Assembly (NCBI GenBank): GCA_902826885.1
Contig: CADEGL010000009.1
Location: forward strand, 1-64,000
DNA: 64,000 bases
Direction: 5' to 3'
Origin: an uncultured Alphaproteobacteria bacterium
GTDB taxonomy: Bacteria > Pseudomonadota > Alphaproteobacteria > CADEGL01
The translations under genes were made by a program, and so were the position numbers. Under the pieces are notes generated by a model. It saw only the letters and a list, made by a program, of their open reading frames with translations. It ran no database searches and had not been told where the DNA came from. Position 1 is the stretch's first letter. The number at the start of each line of letters is the position of its first letter. Shown here one piece after another: positions 25,103 to 34,262 of this stretch.

Positions 25103-26352
25103 AGATTCTGATTACAAATGCTGTCTCGCTCAACACCGGAGACGCCGCGATCCTGCGCGGCGCGATCGGAATCCTGCGCAACACGTTTGGCAACGACATG
25201 GATGTCGTGGTCTACGATGCCAAGGCCGACACCGCGAAGCGGCATTATCCGGAGTTCAACTATCGCCCCGCCTTGTATGAGCAAGTCCGCTCGGCGGCCA
25301 AGGGTCGCTGGCGTGGTAAATTCGCGGCGGTCTTCATCCTGTTCCTCTCGCTGATTTGGCGAAAGTCCTTGGGGCGCCGGCTGGCGTACCGCCTGCCGCC
25401 GCGCTTACGCGACAGCTTGGATGAATATGCGCGCGCCGACCTGGTGGTGGCGACTGGAGGGACCTATCTGGTACCGGCCTATCGGCTTTTCCCGAAGATC
25501 TTCGACTTCATGGTCACGCTCCTGCTCGGGCGGCCTTTGGTCCTCTTCACTCAAAGCTTGGGTCCGTTTCCGCCCGGCCGCGACCGGCTTCTACTTCGAT
25601 GGGTCTTACGGCGCGCGCGGCTCATCCTCGTGCGCGACGACGCCTCCCGCCGCCATCTCGACGATCTCGGTGTGCCCGCCGATCGGGTGGCCCAGGCCGC
25701 CGACGCGGCTTTCGCCATGGCCCGCCTGGATACGCCGCCGCGGCGTTTTCCGCCCGCCGGCCGTCCATTGCGGGTGGCGATTTCCGTACGCGACTGGCCT
25801 CATTTCCGGCGCGAACCGCCCGCCGTGGGCATGCAGCGCTATCTGGCCGCCGTCGCCAAGCTCACGCGCGTCCTGGTCGAGGAACACGGCGTCCAAGTGA
25901 CGTTCCTGTCCACCTGCCAGGGTGTCCCCGAATACTGGACCGATGATTCGCGCGTGGCCGACCGGGTCGTTTCTCTTTTGCCCGGAGCCGTGCGGGTCCA
26001 TGTCACGGTCGACCGCGAGTTCCACCGGCCCGAGCGGCTGATCGGCTTGTTCGCCGAGCACGACATGGTTGTGGCGACACGCATGCACGCGGGCATCCTG
26101 GCGCTATGCGCGGGTGTGCCGGTGCTGCCGATCGCGTACGAGTTCAAGACCGTCGAGCTATTTCAAAGTCTCGGCCTCGGTGAAGTCACCCAGGACATCG
26201 AGGCTGTCACGCCGGAAAGCCTAGAACAGGCATTCCGGCATCTGTTGGCCGCCGGCCCGGCATTGTCCGCCCAAATCCGCTCCCGTGTTGGAGATTTGAA
26301 GGATTCGGCGCTGGGGGCGGGGCCAGTCGTTCGCAACGCCTTGGCTGCCTGA
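25099..26352 (+). CDS. polysaccharide pyruvyl transferase family protein
   Basis: A 417-residue GT-B-like enzyme of the CsaB/WcaK family, which transfers pyruvate from phosphoenolpyruvate to glycan sugars as a ketal. It opens KILITNAVSLNTGDAAILRG, the family's N-terminal signature, and contains LVVATGGTYLVPA, LFTQSLGPF, RDDASRRHL and ATRMHAGILALCAGVPVLPI, the His-containing C-terminal motif. It starts at a TTG (25099) overlapping the flippase stop, with GCGGAGG 8 bp upstream. A much longer in-frame reading back to 24139 is only an open frame over the flippase. Its presence predicts acidic pyruvylated EPS, as in colanic acid. Confidence 0.9.
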   Translation: MKILITNAVSLNTGDAAILRGAIGILRNTFGNDMDVVVYDAKADTAKRHYPEFNYRPALYEQVRSAAKGRWRGKFAAVFILFLSLIWRKSLGRRLAYRLPPRLRDSLDEYARADLVVATGGTYLVPAYRLFPKIFDFMVTLLLGRPLVLFTQSLGPFPPGRDRLLLRWVLRRARLILVRDDASRRHLDDLGVPADRVAQAADAAFAMARLDTPPRRFPPAGRPLRVAISVRDWPHFRREPPAVGMQRYLAAVAKLTRVLVEEHGVQVTFLSTCQGVPEYWTDDSRVADRVVSLLPGAVRVHVTVDREFHRPERLIGLFAEHDMVVATRMHAGILALCAGVPVLPIAYEFKTVELFQSLGLGEVTQDIEAVTPESLEQAFRHLLAAGPALSAQIRSRVGDLKDSALGAGPVVRNALAA

Positions 26353-27632
26353 TGGCGCCCCTGCGTATCGCCATCTTCGCACACGAGTTTCCCGCTCTCA
26401 GCGAGACTTTCGTGCTGCGGCATATCACGTCGCTGATCGAACGCGGGCACGAGGTTACGGTGCTTTCAACCGCACCGCGCGCGGAGCCCGCGCAGCATCC
26501 GGCCATCGAACGTTTCGATCTGCGCCGCCGGACCCGCTACCTTGAGATGCCCGCCGCGCGCCTGGCGCGCGTGCGCGCGGTGCCAGACGCCTTTGGGCGG
26601 GGTTGGGCATGCGGGCGCGCCGCTCCGTTCCGCGCCCTCAACGTGCTGCGCTACGGGCGCGAGGCCGCATCGCTTCGGCTCCTTCATTGGGCGGCGACGT
26701 TGTCGTCGGGCGGGGAGTTCGATGTCGTGCACTGCCATTTCGGTACGGTTGGGCGATTGGCCGCATTCCTGCGCGAGATTGGTGCCTTGCGCGGCCGTCT
26801 GGTCACGACGTTCCACGGTGTCGATCTCAGCGCGTGCTTGCGTGACGATCCGTCGCTCTATGACCATCTGCTGCGGCACGGCGACCTGTTTTTGCCGATT
26901 TCGGACGTTTGGCGTCAAAAGCTCCTATCCCTCGGCTGCCAGCCGGCCCGGACCGTCGTGCACCGTATGGGTGTAGAGCCGGGGCGCTTTGTCTTTCGCG
27001 CCCGACGCCCAGCGGCCGATCAACCGGTCAAGCTGTTGACGGTCGGCAGGCTGATCGAGAAGAAGGGCGTGGAGTATGGGCTTCGCGCGGCCGCGGAGTT
27101 GGTTCGGCGCGGCATCAGGGTCGACTATCAAATCGCGGGTGACGGGCCGCTGCGGGCGCATCTGGAGCAATTGGCGGCGGCGTTGGAGATCGGGCCGTCG
27201 GTGCGGTTCCTGGGTTGGCGGAACGAGGAGCAGGTGGCGGCGCTGATGGCCGAGCGCGACATGCTGTTGGCGCCCAGCGTAACGGACGCAACCGGCGACC
27301 AGGAAGGCATCCCGGTGACGATCATGGAGGCCATGGCCGCCGGTATGCCCGTGGTTTCCACCTGGCACAGCGGCATTCCGGAACTGGTAGAGCATGGGGC
27401 CGCCGGATTCCTGGCGCCGGAACGGGACGTGGTGGCCTTGGCCGAGGCCGTGGAACGCATCGTCCGTAATGATCTTTCCGCGGCGATGGGGCATGCGGCC
27501 CGCCGGCGCGTGGAACTGGATTACGATGTACGCCGGCTGGACGATACGTTGGAGCGGCATTATCGCGCTCTGGTCGAGCAGTCCGCGCCGCCACGGGCGC
27601 TAGGAGCCGACCCGGCGACCGTCGTCGTCTGA
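26352..27632 (+). CDS. glycosyltransferase family 4 protein (WcaL-like)
   Basis: A 426-residue GT4 enzyme. It opens LRIAIFAHEFPALSETFVLR, typical of the colanic-acid WcaL/AmsK branch, then has VVHCHFGTVGRLAAFLREIG, TTFHGVDLSA, a C-terminal LLTVGRLIEKKGVEYGLRAA and the EX7E-type GIPVTIMEAMAAGMPVVST (about residues 318-336). The ATG shares its A with the pyruvyltransferase stop (TGATG). It is the last gene of the rightward EPS operon. Its 3' end overlaps the convergent beta-helix gene by 33 bp, with no visible terminator in between. Confidence 0.92.
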   Translation: MAPLRIAIFAHEFPALSETFVLRHITSLIERGHEVTVLSTAPRAEPAQHPAIERFDLRRRTRYLEMPAARLARVRAVPDAFGRGWACGRAAPFRALNVLRYGREAASLRLLHWAATLSSGGEFDVVHCHFGTVGRLAAFLREIGALRGRLVTTFHGVDLSACLRDDPSLYDHLLRHGDLFLPISDVWRQKLLSLGCQPARTVVHRMGVEPGRFVFRARRPAADQPVKLLTVGRLIEKKGVEYGLRAAAELVRRGIRVDYQIAGDGPLRAHLEQLAAALEIGPSVRFLGWRNEEQVAALMAERDMLLAPSVTDATGDQEGIPVTIMEAMAAGMPVVSTWHSGIPELVEHGAAGFLAPERDVVALAEAVERIVRNDLSAAMGHAARRRVELDYDVRRLDDTLERHYRALVEQSAPPRALGADPATVVV

Positions 27633-28850
27633 TGAAGGGGCGCCCTTTTTGATGCGCAACTGGCCTTGCGCGTCGACCCAGATGCGATAGTCGCCGAGCC
27701 GAGCCAGATTCGGTCCGTCCCATTTTTCGCCAAAGCGCGCGCCGCTCTGCCCACCGCCTAAGACGAGGGGGTCGATGGCGTCGGTCGTATCAACGCCGCC
27801 GCTGCAGCCGATCAGGGTGACATTGGCCTGACGCTTGCCGTCCAACCGCACCAACTTGGCGTGATCGGCCTTGCCGTCGCCGCTGCCGGTGCAGCCGACC
27901 ATGACCAACCGGTTGGTCACATAGGCGTCCAAGAGATGGGTCTGGTTGTAGATCGAATACGCCGTACAGCCGACAAGCGTGCCAAAGATCTTCAACCTGA
28001 CTCCGGCGCCGCCCTTGTCGAAACCCGGCGCCTTCGCATGGTTGTTCTCGAAGCCGCAGTTGGTCAGCAGCGTGCATCCCATGCCAGCGGCCAGGCCGTA
28101 TTCGGCATTCAGCAGAAAATAGCAGCCGTGGAAGCCCACGTCGTAGGCGTTGTTGACCAGGGCGGCGCCGTGACGGCCATTGCCGCCGAAGACGCCGCCA
28201 TAGACGTGGATGGCGGATAGGACGGTGTCTTCCTTGCCATGGCCGAAGGTGGCGCCGTTGCCGCGATTGTCCCGGAAATAGCAGTTGAAAAGCTGCCCCT
28301 CGAAGACGTTGCCGATCAGATGGCAGCCGTCGCCGCCGCAGCCTTGGATCACCAAGTCACGCAGGCAAAAATTGTAGAAATAGCGTCCCCGCTGCTCGCA
28401 AGTAATGCTGAGCCCATGGCCTTCCTTGCCGTTGCCCTGGATCTGCAATCCCTCGATCAGCGCGAAGCGGACCGTCGCGCGGCTGACGATGTCGAGCACG
28501 GGACTGCCGTCGGCTATGGCGGACACCAGGATCGCCCCCTGGGCCAAAATACCGGAGCGATGGGTGATGTTGCCCGCGGGCTTGTCCGCCGTCTCCACAC
28601 GCAGCGTGCGGGTGATGCGGTAGATGCCCGGCGGGATGGTCAGGAGACCCGCCTCGCGGCCGGAGAAAGTGGCGTCAAGCGCCGATTGCAGCGCCTGCGT
28701 ATCATCGGCGGCGCCATCGCCGATGGCGCCGAACTCGTTCGCCGACAAGCGCTTGGCGGCGGGCCGTGCCGCTTCAGCGGCGGAGGGCGCCGTGGTGAGC
28801 GCCGCAGCCGCGCCAAGAGAAAGGATGCCCCGACGGGAAAAATCCATCAT
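27600..28850 (-). CDS. Tat-exported right-handed beta-helix protein (pectate-lyase-like)
   Basis: A 416-residue protein with a twin-arginine signal, FSRRGILSLGAAAALTTAPS, and a predicted cleavage near AEA|A. The mature part starts with ANEFGAIGDGAADDTQALQS, the N-cap of the pectate-lyase-3/GH28-like superfamily (PF12708), followed by repeated beta-helix rungs with many Gly, Asn and His residues and several Cys. Such proteins cleave or modify acidic polysaccharides, and EPS loci often encode one for chain-length control or release. It starts with ATGATG overlapping the upstream glycosyltransferase stop and ends the leftward EPS operon. Catalytic residues are not assignable by eye. Confidence 0.82.
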   Translation of the reverse strand: MMDFSRRGILSLGAAAALTTAPSAAEAARPAAKRLSANEFGAIGDGAADDTQALQSALDATFSGREAGLLTIPPGIYRITRTLRVETADKPAGNITHRSGILAQGAILVSAIADGSPVLDIVSRATVRFALIEGLQIQGNGKEGHGLSITCEQRGRYFYNFCLRDLVIQGCGGDGCHLIGNVFEGQLFNCYFRDNRGNGATFGHGKEDTVLSAIHVYGGVFGGNGRHGAALVNNAYDVGFHGCYFLLNAEYGLAAGMGCTLLTNCGFENNHAKAPGFDKGGAGVRLKIFGTLVGCTAYSIYNQTHLLDAYVTNRLVMVGCTGSGDGKADHAKLVRLDGKRQANVTLIGCSGGVDTTDAIDPLVLGGGQSGARFGEKWDGPNLARLGDYRIWVDAQGQLRIKKGAPSSDDDGRRVGS

Positions 28851-30100
28851 GCGGCCTGCTCCAGGATGCGCTCGTAAAGGCGGCGGTAACGCCGGGCGAT
28901 CACGGCGATATCGAACTGGGCTTCGACCGAGGCACGCGCGCGAGCGCCCAGTTCGGCGACACGGTCTTCATTCTCCATGCACCAGACGATGCCGCGCGCG
29001 AGATCCTCGGGATCGAAGGACTTCGCCAAGTATCCCGTCCGCGCATGCTCGATGATGTCGACCGGGCCGCCGCTGTCGAAAGCCACCACCGGCGTGCCGC
29101 ACGCCATGGCCTCGATCACGGTCTTTCCGAACGCCTCTTGAAGCGAGGGCACCACCATGACATCGGCCGCGCTATAGAGGCTGGCCAGCTTGCGGTCATC
29201 GGCGATTGGACCGAGGAAGCGCGCTCGCATCCCGAGGTCTGGCATGTCGGCCTCCGTTGGTCCGCCGAAGACCGCGACTTCGGCGCGATCGCTCCAGCCG
29301 AGCGCGGATACCTCGCGCAGCGCAGCGGCCATCTGGGGCAATCCTTTGCGAGGATCGTTCGCGGCTTCGAATGCACCGTAGAGGATGTACGAGCGTCCCG
29401 GTTCGAACCCCCACGCTTCTCGCGCTTCGCGCCGGTTCATGGGGCGAAAGCGCTTGGCGTCGACACCGTTGGGTATGACCTCCATCGGCTTGTTCTGAAA
29501 CAGCTCGCTCGAACGGCCGCAGCGGGCGAGCCATGTACTGATCGGAACCAGCCAGAGATCGAGGTCGCCCCATCCCTTCTTCTTTCGGTGCCACGTCCAG
29601 CGGCTCAGGTCATTGTCGTGCGTCGAGCGCAACTGCGGGCAGTGACCACAGGAATTCTTGTAGCGCTCGCAGCCGGCCGTGTAGTGGCATCCGCCGGTGA
29701 AGGCCCACATGTCGCGCAGGGTCCAGACAAGGGGGCGGTTGAGGCGGCTCAGGCTTTCCACTGACAAGAAACCCCCGCCGGTCCAATGCAGATGGATGAT
29801 GTCCGGGTCCAGCCGTTCGACCGCGCGTTCGATATGGTGGGGGATCCAGCCGACTGTCCAATAGGATTCGCCGGTCGAGCGATAGAAGCGCAATGGCAAC
29901 CGGTCGAGCTCGGCGCGTACCCACCGGGCAAGCTTGGCGAATGGCTCGTCTAGGGCCATCACGCTGTCGTCACTCCCGTATTTGCGGTTGACCAGCATGG
30001 CGGTCTTAACACCTTGCTGTTCCAACGCTTGGTGCAGCCAAAACGCGCCGCGCGCGGCGCCGCCCAGGACGTCGGTGGTGCTGAGGTGAAGGACCTTCAT
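28847..30100 (-). CDS. glycosyltransferase family 4 protein (WcaC-like)
   Basis: A 417-residue GT4 enzyme: N-terminal KVLHLSTTDVLGGAARGAFW, DIIHLHWTGGGFLSVE, and WTLRDMWAFTGGCHYTAGCE with a Cys-rich stretch typical of the WcaC/colanic-acid subgroup. The C-terminal donor half contains YILYGAFEAANDPRKGLP and VVPSLQEAFGKTVIEAMACG, the EX7E motif with the conserved Gly-Lys. It overlaps the polymerase gene (ATGA) and the beta-helix gene (ATGA), so it is co-translated with both. Confidence 0.92.
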   Translation of the reverse strand: MKVLHLSTTDVLGGAARGAFWLHQALEQQGVKTAMLVNRKYGSDDSVMALDEPFAKLARWVRAELDRLPLRFYRSTGESYWTVGWIPHHIERAVERLDPDIIHLHWTGGGFLSVESLSRLNRPLVWTLRDMWAFTGGCHYTAGCERYKNSCGHCPQLRSTHDNDLSRWTWHRKKKGWGDLDLWLVPISTWLARCGRSSELFQNKPMEVIPNGVDAKRFRPMNRREAREAWGFEPGRSYILYGAFEAANDPRKGLPQMAAALREVSALGWSDRAEVAVFGGPTEADMPDLGMRARFLGPIADDRKLASLYSAADVMVVPSLQEAFGKTVIEAMACGTPVVAFDSGGPVDIIEHARTGYLAKSFDPEDLARGIVWCMENEDRVAELGARARASVEAQFDIAVIARRYRRLYERILEQAA

Positions 30101-31464
30101 GGCGTGGCCAAGCTGGGCAAGGGGCTGATCCGCGGCTCGCGGCGAGGCGCCGGCCGGGCCGCGAGGGCGCGCGTGACCGCCAGGCGGTCATGCATGATCA
30201 CGCACAGAGCGGGCAGTATCAGCACGAACCAGGTCTTCGGCGAAACGTAAGCGCCGGATGCTTGGCCGAGAATGATCCAGACGCTCCAACAGAAGACCAG
30301 GCTGGAGACGCCGAGAACGCGCAGGAAGACCGACCATGCGATCATCAGGACAGAGCCCCAGAATAGGCCCAGGAAGATCCAGTGCAGCCAAAAGAAGTTC
30401 GTGATCGCGCTCGAGGCTTTGTCGAACGACCAACTGGTGGTGAGGGCGGCGGTCGTGTCGTAGATACGATGCAAGGCGGGTTCGATGAACTCCCACGCCG
30501 TCAGGCCTGCGCCGGCCACCGGATGCTCCGCCAATACCGCCTTGGCCGTCTGATAAGGAGCGATCACGCGCGAGAAAAAACTGGGGTCACCGCCGGAGGT
30601 GATCAACTCCAGGCGTTCCGCGTAAAGCGTAAGGGCTAGAGGTACGGCCACGGCCACGATGGCGACCGACAGGCAGATGGCGATCATCCCGCGCGTTGCG
30701 TTGTAGTGCATGCGCCCGCCAAATGCCTCGCGCGGCGCCAGGAAAATGGTGTACGGCACGACAAGCGCCAAGCAGAGCATCAGCGTCGGCCCCCGCATCA
30801 GGACGAAAGCGCAGAAGACGAGGAAGGTATAGAGCGGCAGTTTCAGCCGGAAAGCGGACAGCGCATACCAGGCGAAGGCGCACAGCGTGAACATGAAGCT
30901 GACAGCCGAGGGTTCCGACGAAAAGAATTTCGGACGTACCCGGCCGTATAGGATTTGGTCGCGTAGATCGGATTCATAGAGCCCATGCTGATAGATGCGC
31001 ACACGAAATGCGTCGCTGATGTCGCGGAACGCGGTGTAGTTTTCGAGCGCGCAGCCCACCAAGATCATCAACGTGAAAGCCAGGAATATTCGCGCGAGAC
31101 GGCGTCGGGGGAAGTCGCGCGCGGTCAAGAAGAAGGCATAGGTCAAGGCCAGGGAATAGCTGACCTGGACCACGCCCTTGAAACGCTCGATCAGATAGTC
31201 GGGCCGGGCGGCGCCGAGAATCGACAGCGCGTAAAGAAGAACGATCGCCAGGATCGCAATCAGATGCCGGGATTCTATGCGTCCCGCATGTTTCACCAGC
31301 ATCAACGCGCCGGCGATGCCCGCGAGGAACGACGGAATAGGTACGCCGGCGGCGACCTTGATCTCGATCTCGAGATAAATGCCGCACAAGAAGACGAGCA
31401 GGAGCAGGGTGTCGATCGGGTCCGGCCGACGCCGCGGTATGAGTTGGCGGGGGGACGGAGTCAT
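30097..31464 (-). CDS. O-antigen ligase/polymerase-like membrane protein (Wzy)
   Basis: A 455-residue membrane protein with about 10-12 hydrophobic helices and a large periplasmic loop after the mid-point (about residues 285-360, containing RVIAPYQTAKAVLAEHPVAG). This is the usual profile of Wzy polymerases and O-antigen ligases, which are otherwise poorly conserved. It sits between two glycosyltransferase genes with 4-bp overlaps on both sides. In context, with the Wzx flippase, Wzc and Wza, the polymerase role for the EPS repeat unit is the simplest assignment. Confidence 0.78.
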   Translation of the reverse strand: MTPSPRQLIPRRRPDPIDTLLLLVFLCGIYLEIEIKVAAGVPIPSFLAGIAGALMLVKHAGRIESRHLIAILAIVLLYALSILGAARPDYLIERFKGVVQVSYSLALTYAFFLTARDFPRRRLARIFLAFTLMILVGCALENYTAFRDISDAFRVRIYQHGLYESDLRDQILYGRVRPKFFSSEPSAVSFMFTLCAFAWYALSAFRLKLPLYTFLVFCAFVLMRGPTLMLCLALVVPYTIFLAPREAFGGRMHYNATRGMIAICLSVAIVAVAVPLALTLYAERLELITSGGDPSFFSRVIAPYQTAKAVLAEHPVAGAGLTAWEFIEPALHRIYDTTAALTTSWSFDKASSAITNFFWLHWIFLGLFWGSVLMIAWSVFLRVLGVSSLVFCWSVWIILGQASGAYVSPKTWFVLILPALCVIMHDRLAVTRALAARPAPRREPRISPLPSLATP

Positions 31465-32648
31465 AGCGGCGCCAGCGCACCGATCAGGCGCGCGCCGCGG
31501 TCGCTCCAGTCGAAGCGGTTTGCGCAGGCTGAGAACGCGCGTTCTTGCAGACGGTTGAGAAGAGGGATGTCGTCGACTGCCTGGAGAATTCCGGTGGCCA
31601 GATCTTGTTGGGTCGGAAACATCAGCATGCTGACCCCGGGCGTAAGAGGGGTGCCCGCCACCGAGCTGTCCAAGGCCGCTATCGGTGTTCGGTTGAAGAC
31701 GTATTCCAGGACCTTGAGTTTGAAGCCACCGCCGGTGCGTTCCGGCACCACCGCTAGGCGCGCTTCGTTCAGATAGGGCGTCACGGTCTCAACCCGGCCG
31801 ACCACGTCGACGGCGCGGAAGCGCCGCCGCAGGCGCGCGAAAAACGTCTCATCGCCATGTCCGATCACCCGCAAGCGCACGCCGGCTTCGGCGAAACGGT
31901 CGTCCGCGCTCTCGAGGAACTCTTCCAGATTCATCTGTTTGGCGATCCATTCGAAACTGCCCGCCACGACGACGGAGCGGGGGGTTTCCGTGGTGATCCG
32001 CCTCTCGCGCACGCGGCGTCCGCCATAGCCCGGGGGCAGTACGACCAAGGGTTTGCCGCCGCGGCGCTGATCGAACAAAGCGGCATCCTGGGCCGTAATG
32101 GCGGTGACCACGTCGGCGCGGTCTACCAGCTTCCGCTCGAGTGCGCGCACCTTGCGCGCGTCGAACTGGAGCATGCGCCTCTTGGTCCCGTTTCCGTCGA
32201 AGTTGTTGGCCAACGAACGGCGCAGCGTTTCTTCGTGGTTGTGGGATACATAGACCAAGCGCGGCCGTCGGCCGTTTGAAAAACACCGCTGATAAGGGCG
32301 CAGCGCCCAGCCGGCATAAAGTCCGTCCAGCACGACCGCGTCCCATGACGCCCCCCGCAGCAGGTCGTCGAAAGCCTCGCGCATGGGGGCTGTCGCCGAT
32401 CGGTGGGCGATGTGGGGAAGAGAGGACAGCACGCTGGTCCAGGCCGGGCGGGAGGGATAGGGCACCATGCGCCAGCGCACGCGTCCCTCGACCTCGCCGT
32501 CGCTTCGGGGAGAATTGCCGCTCGAGAAGCAGAGCACGCGGATCTGCGCGCCGGCTTTGGCTGCGGCCTCGATCAGGCGGCCGGAGTAAATCCTCTGGCC
32601 GTCATGCTCGGGTTTCGGATCAATCCAGGTCAGCCAGAGGCAGCGCAT
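31461..32648 (-). CDS. glycosyltransferase (GT-B type)
   Basis: A 395-residue glycosyltransferase with MRCLWLTWIDPKPEHDGQRI at its start, a typical nucleotide-sugar GT opening, then VVLDGLYAGWALRPY, LVYVSHNHEETLRRS and a donor half with VVVAGSFEWIAKQMNLEEFL, LRVIGHG, VDVVGRVETVTPYLNEARL and PERTGGGFKLKVLEYVFNRT, a GT4/GT1-like donor loop. Its stop overlaps the polymerase start (ATGA). The gene starts 25 bp after the glucose-phosphotransferase gene ends. The linkage formed is unknown. Confidence 0.85.
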   Translation of the reverse strand: MRCLWLTWIDPKPEHDGQRIYSGRLIEAAAKAGAQIRVLCFSSGNSPRSDGEVEGRVRWRMVPYPSRPAWTSVLSSLPHIAHRSATAPMREAFDDLLRGASWDAVVLDGLYAGWALRPYQRCFSNGRRPRLVYVSHNHEETLRRSLANNFDGNGTKRRMLQFDARKVRALERKLVDRADVVTAITAQDAALFDQRRGGKPLVVLPPGYGGRRVRERRITTETPRSVVVAGSFEWIAKQMNLEEFLESADDRFAEAGVRLRVIGHGDETFFARLRRRFRAVDVVGRVETVTPYLNEARLAVVPERTGGGFKLKVLEYVFNRTPIAALDSSVAGTPLTPGVSMLMFPTQQDLATGILQAVDDIPLLNRLQERAFSACANRFDWSDRGARLIGALAPL

Positions 32649-32673
32649 CAGCCGCTCCCGACCGGCGGCTGCA

Positions 32674-34146
32674 TCAGAATGCGTTCTTGCCGCCGAACCC
32701 TTTGACGACCGTGAGCAGGATGATCTTCACATCCAACCACACGGACCAATTCTCGATATAGGCCACGTCGTGCTCGACGCGCTTGCGAATCTGCAAGAGC
32801 GTCTCGGTCTCGCCGCGCCAGCCATTGATCTGCGCCCAACCCGTGATGCCGGGCTTCACGCGGTGGCGAGAGACGTAATCCTGCACGGCGTCCTGATACA
32901 GCGCGCCGGCCGCCTTCGCCGAGACGGCATGCGGGCGCGGACCGACGACCGACATGTCGCCACGCAGCACATTCAGAAACTGCGGCAGCTCGTCCAGGCT
33001 CCATTTCCGCAAATAGGCGCCTAGACGGGTGATGCGCGGGTCGTTGCGTTGCGTGAGCTGCTCGGCGTTCACATCCCGCATGTCGTGATACATGGTACGG
33101 AACTTGAACACTTCGATAAGCTGGTTGTTGTAGCCATAGCGCTTCTGCCGGAAGAGCACGGGTCCCCGGCTGTCCAGCTTGATCAGCGCGGCAATGGCCA
33201 GCATGAGGGGACTGATCAAGAGTAGGATGCCCGCGGCGACAACCCGGTCCTCGATTTCCTTCACCGCCCGGCTCCAGTCGGAAAGTGGGCGCCGCGCGAC
33301 GCTGAGCATGGGCACCCCGCCAACCTGCGTGAAACGCGGCTTGCCGCAATCCAGATTCACGGGTTCCGGGCACAGGTGGACGTCGACCGGCAAGATTCGC
33401 AACCGGTCCAGTACGGCCAGGATGCGCTGCTCCTCCGACCAAGGCAGCGTCAGGATGACGGCGTCGATCGCCTCCCGCTGAATGCGGTCGATCAATGCGT
33501 CGAGATCGCCGCTGAGAGGCAAGGCGTTGCGCGAGCGATTCCCGGGCTTGTCGTCGTACACGCCCGCCACGCGAATCCGCGCGTCCATGGCATGCGTCAT
33601 CTTGCGCAAGAGCCGAACCGCCCCTGGCCCCGACCCCACGATCGCGACATTGCGATAGAGACGGCCTTGCGACACCCACTTGGCGATTCGCTTGTGCAGC
33701 GCCCAGCGAAGCAGCGCTAGATGCGCGAAGGACGCGACGAACCAGATCATCGACCAGGCACGCGAGTAATCTTCCGAACTGCGCGTGAAGAAGCTGAGGG
33801 CGATCAGGAAGCTGGCCACGCCGATCCAGGCCGCGGACAGGCGCCGCAACGCGAGCCGGGGGTGCGTGATGGTTTCGAATTCGTAGAGGCCGGAAAGATA
33901 GAAGACGTTGATCGCTAGTAGCGTGCCGAGCACGGAGATGATGCCGTACTCGGACCAAGAAACCTGTGGCGCGTCGACGAGCCAAAGAGCGTACGCAAGC
34001 GCACTGCTCCACAGGATGGCCAATGCGTCGAGGGGAAGCGCAAGACCGCAAATGACGGGCACGGAAATGGGGCGCTGAGATGCACCTTCCGCCGCCACGC
34101 CGGATGAAAAATCCGCATGGGAATGAATGGATAGTGCCGACCGCAT
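32674..34146 (-). CDS. undecaprenyl-phosphate sugar phosphotransferase (WcaJ/ExoY-type)
   Basis: A 490-residue initiating enzyme that transfers sugar 1-phosphate, usually glucose or galactose, to undecaprenyl phosphate. The N-terminal half has four membrane helices and a CoA-binding-like Rossmann domain (NVAIVGSGPGAVRLL). A fifth hydrophobic segment follows (VVAAGILLLISPLMLAIAAL). The catalytic C-terminal domain has VFKFRTMYHDM, LRKWSLDELPQFLNVLRGDM, SVVGPRPH, and the VKPGITGWAQINGWRGET block. A GGAGG site precedes the ATG at 34146. A TTGGTCAC element lies 71 bp upstream in the only sizeable gap of this operon. Confidence 0.95.
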   Translation of the reverse strand: MRSALSIHSHADFSSGVAAEGASQRPISVPVICGLALPLDALAILWSSALAYALWLVDAPQVSWSEYGIISVLGTLLAINVFYLSGLYEFETITHPRLALRRLSAAWIGVASFLIALSFFTRSSEDYSRAWSMIWFVASFAHLALLRWALHKRIAKWVSQGRLYRNVAIVGSGPGAVRLLRKMTHAMDARIRVAGVYDDKPGNRSRNALPLSGDLDALIDRIQREAIDAVILTLPWSEEQRILAVLDRLRILPVDVHLCPEPVNLDCGKPRFTQVGGVPMLSVARRPLSDWSRAVKEIEDRVVAAGILLLISPLMLAIAALIKLDSRGPVLFRQKRYGYNNQLIEVFKFRTMYHDMRDVNAEQLTQRNDPRITRLGAYLRKWSLDELPQFLNVLRGDMSVVGPRPHAVSAKAAGALYQDAVQDYVSRHRVKPGITGWAQINGWRGETETLLQIRKRVEHDVAYIENWSVWLDVKIILLTVVKGFGGKNAF

Positions 34147-34217
34147 TGGGTCCTCCGGTCTGACGGTGTCGTTCCACCCGCCACGCGAAATATCGCGCGG
34201 CCGAGCGGTTCCGTGCC

Positions 34218-34225
34218 GTGACCAA
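34218..34225 (-). promoter_or_regulatory. TTGGTCAC element upstream of the sugar phosphotransferase gene
   Basis: Read on the minus strand this is TTGGTCAC, ending 71 bp before the ATG at 34146, within the 116-bp gap that divides the leftward EPS gene run. A GATATTT stretch lies ~24-30 bp downstream. It may mark an internal promoter. Confidence 0.3.
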
Positions 34226-34262
34226 GAAAGGGCCCTTTGTGATCAATCGAAGGGAGGAGGTT

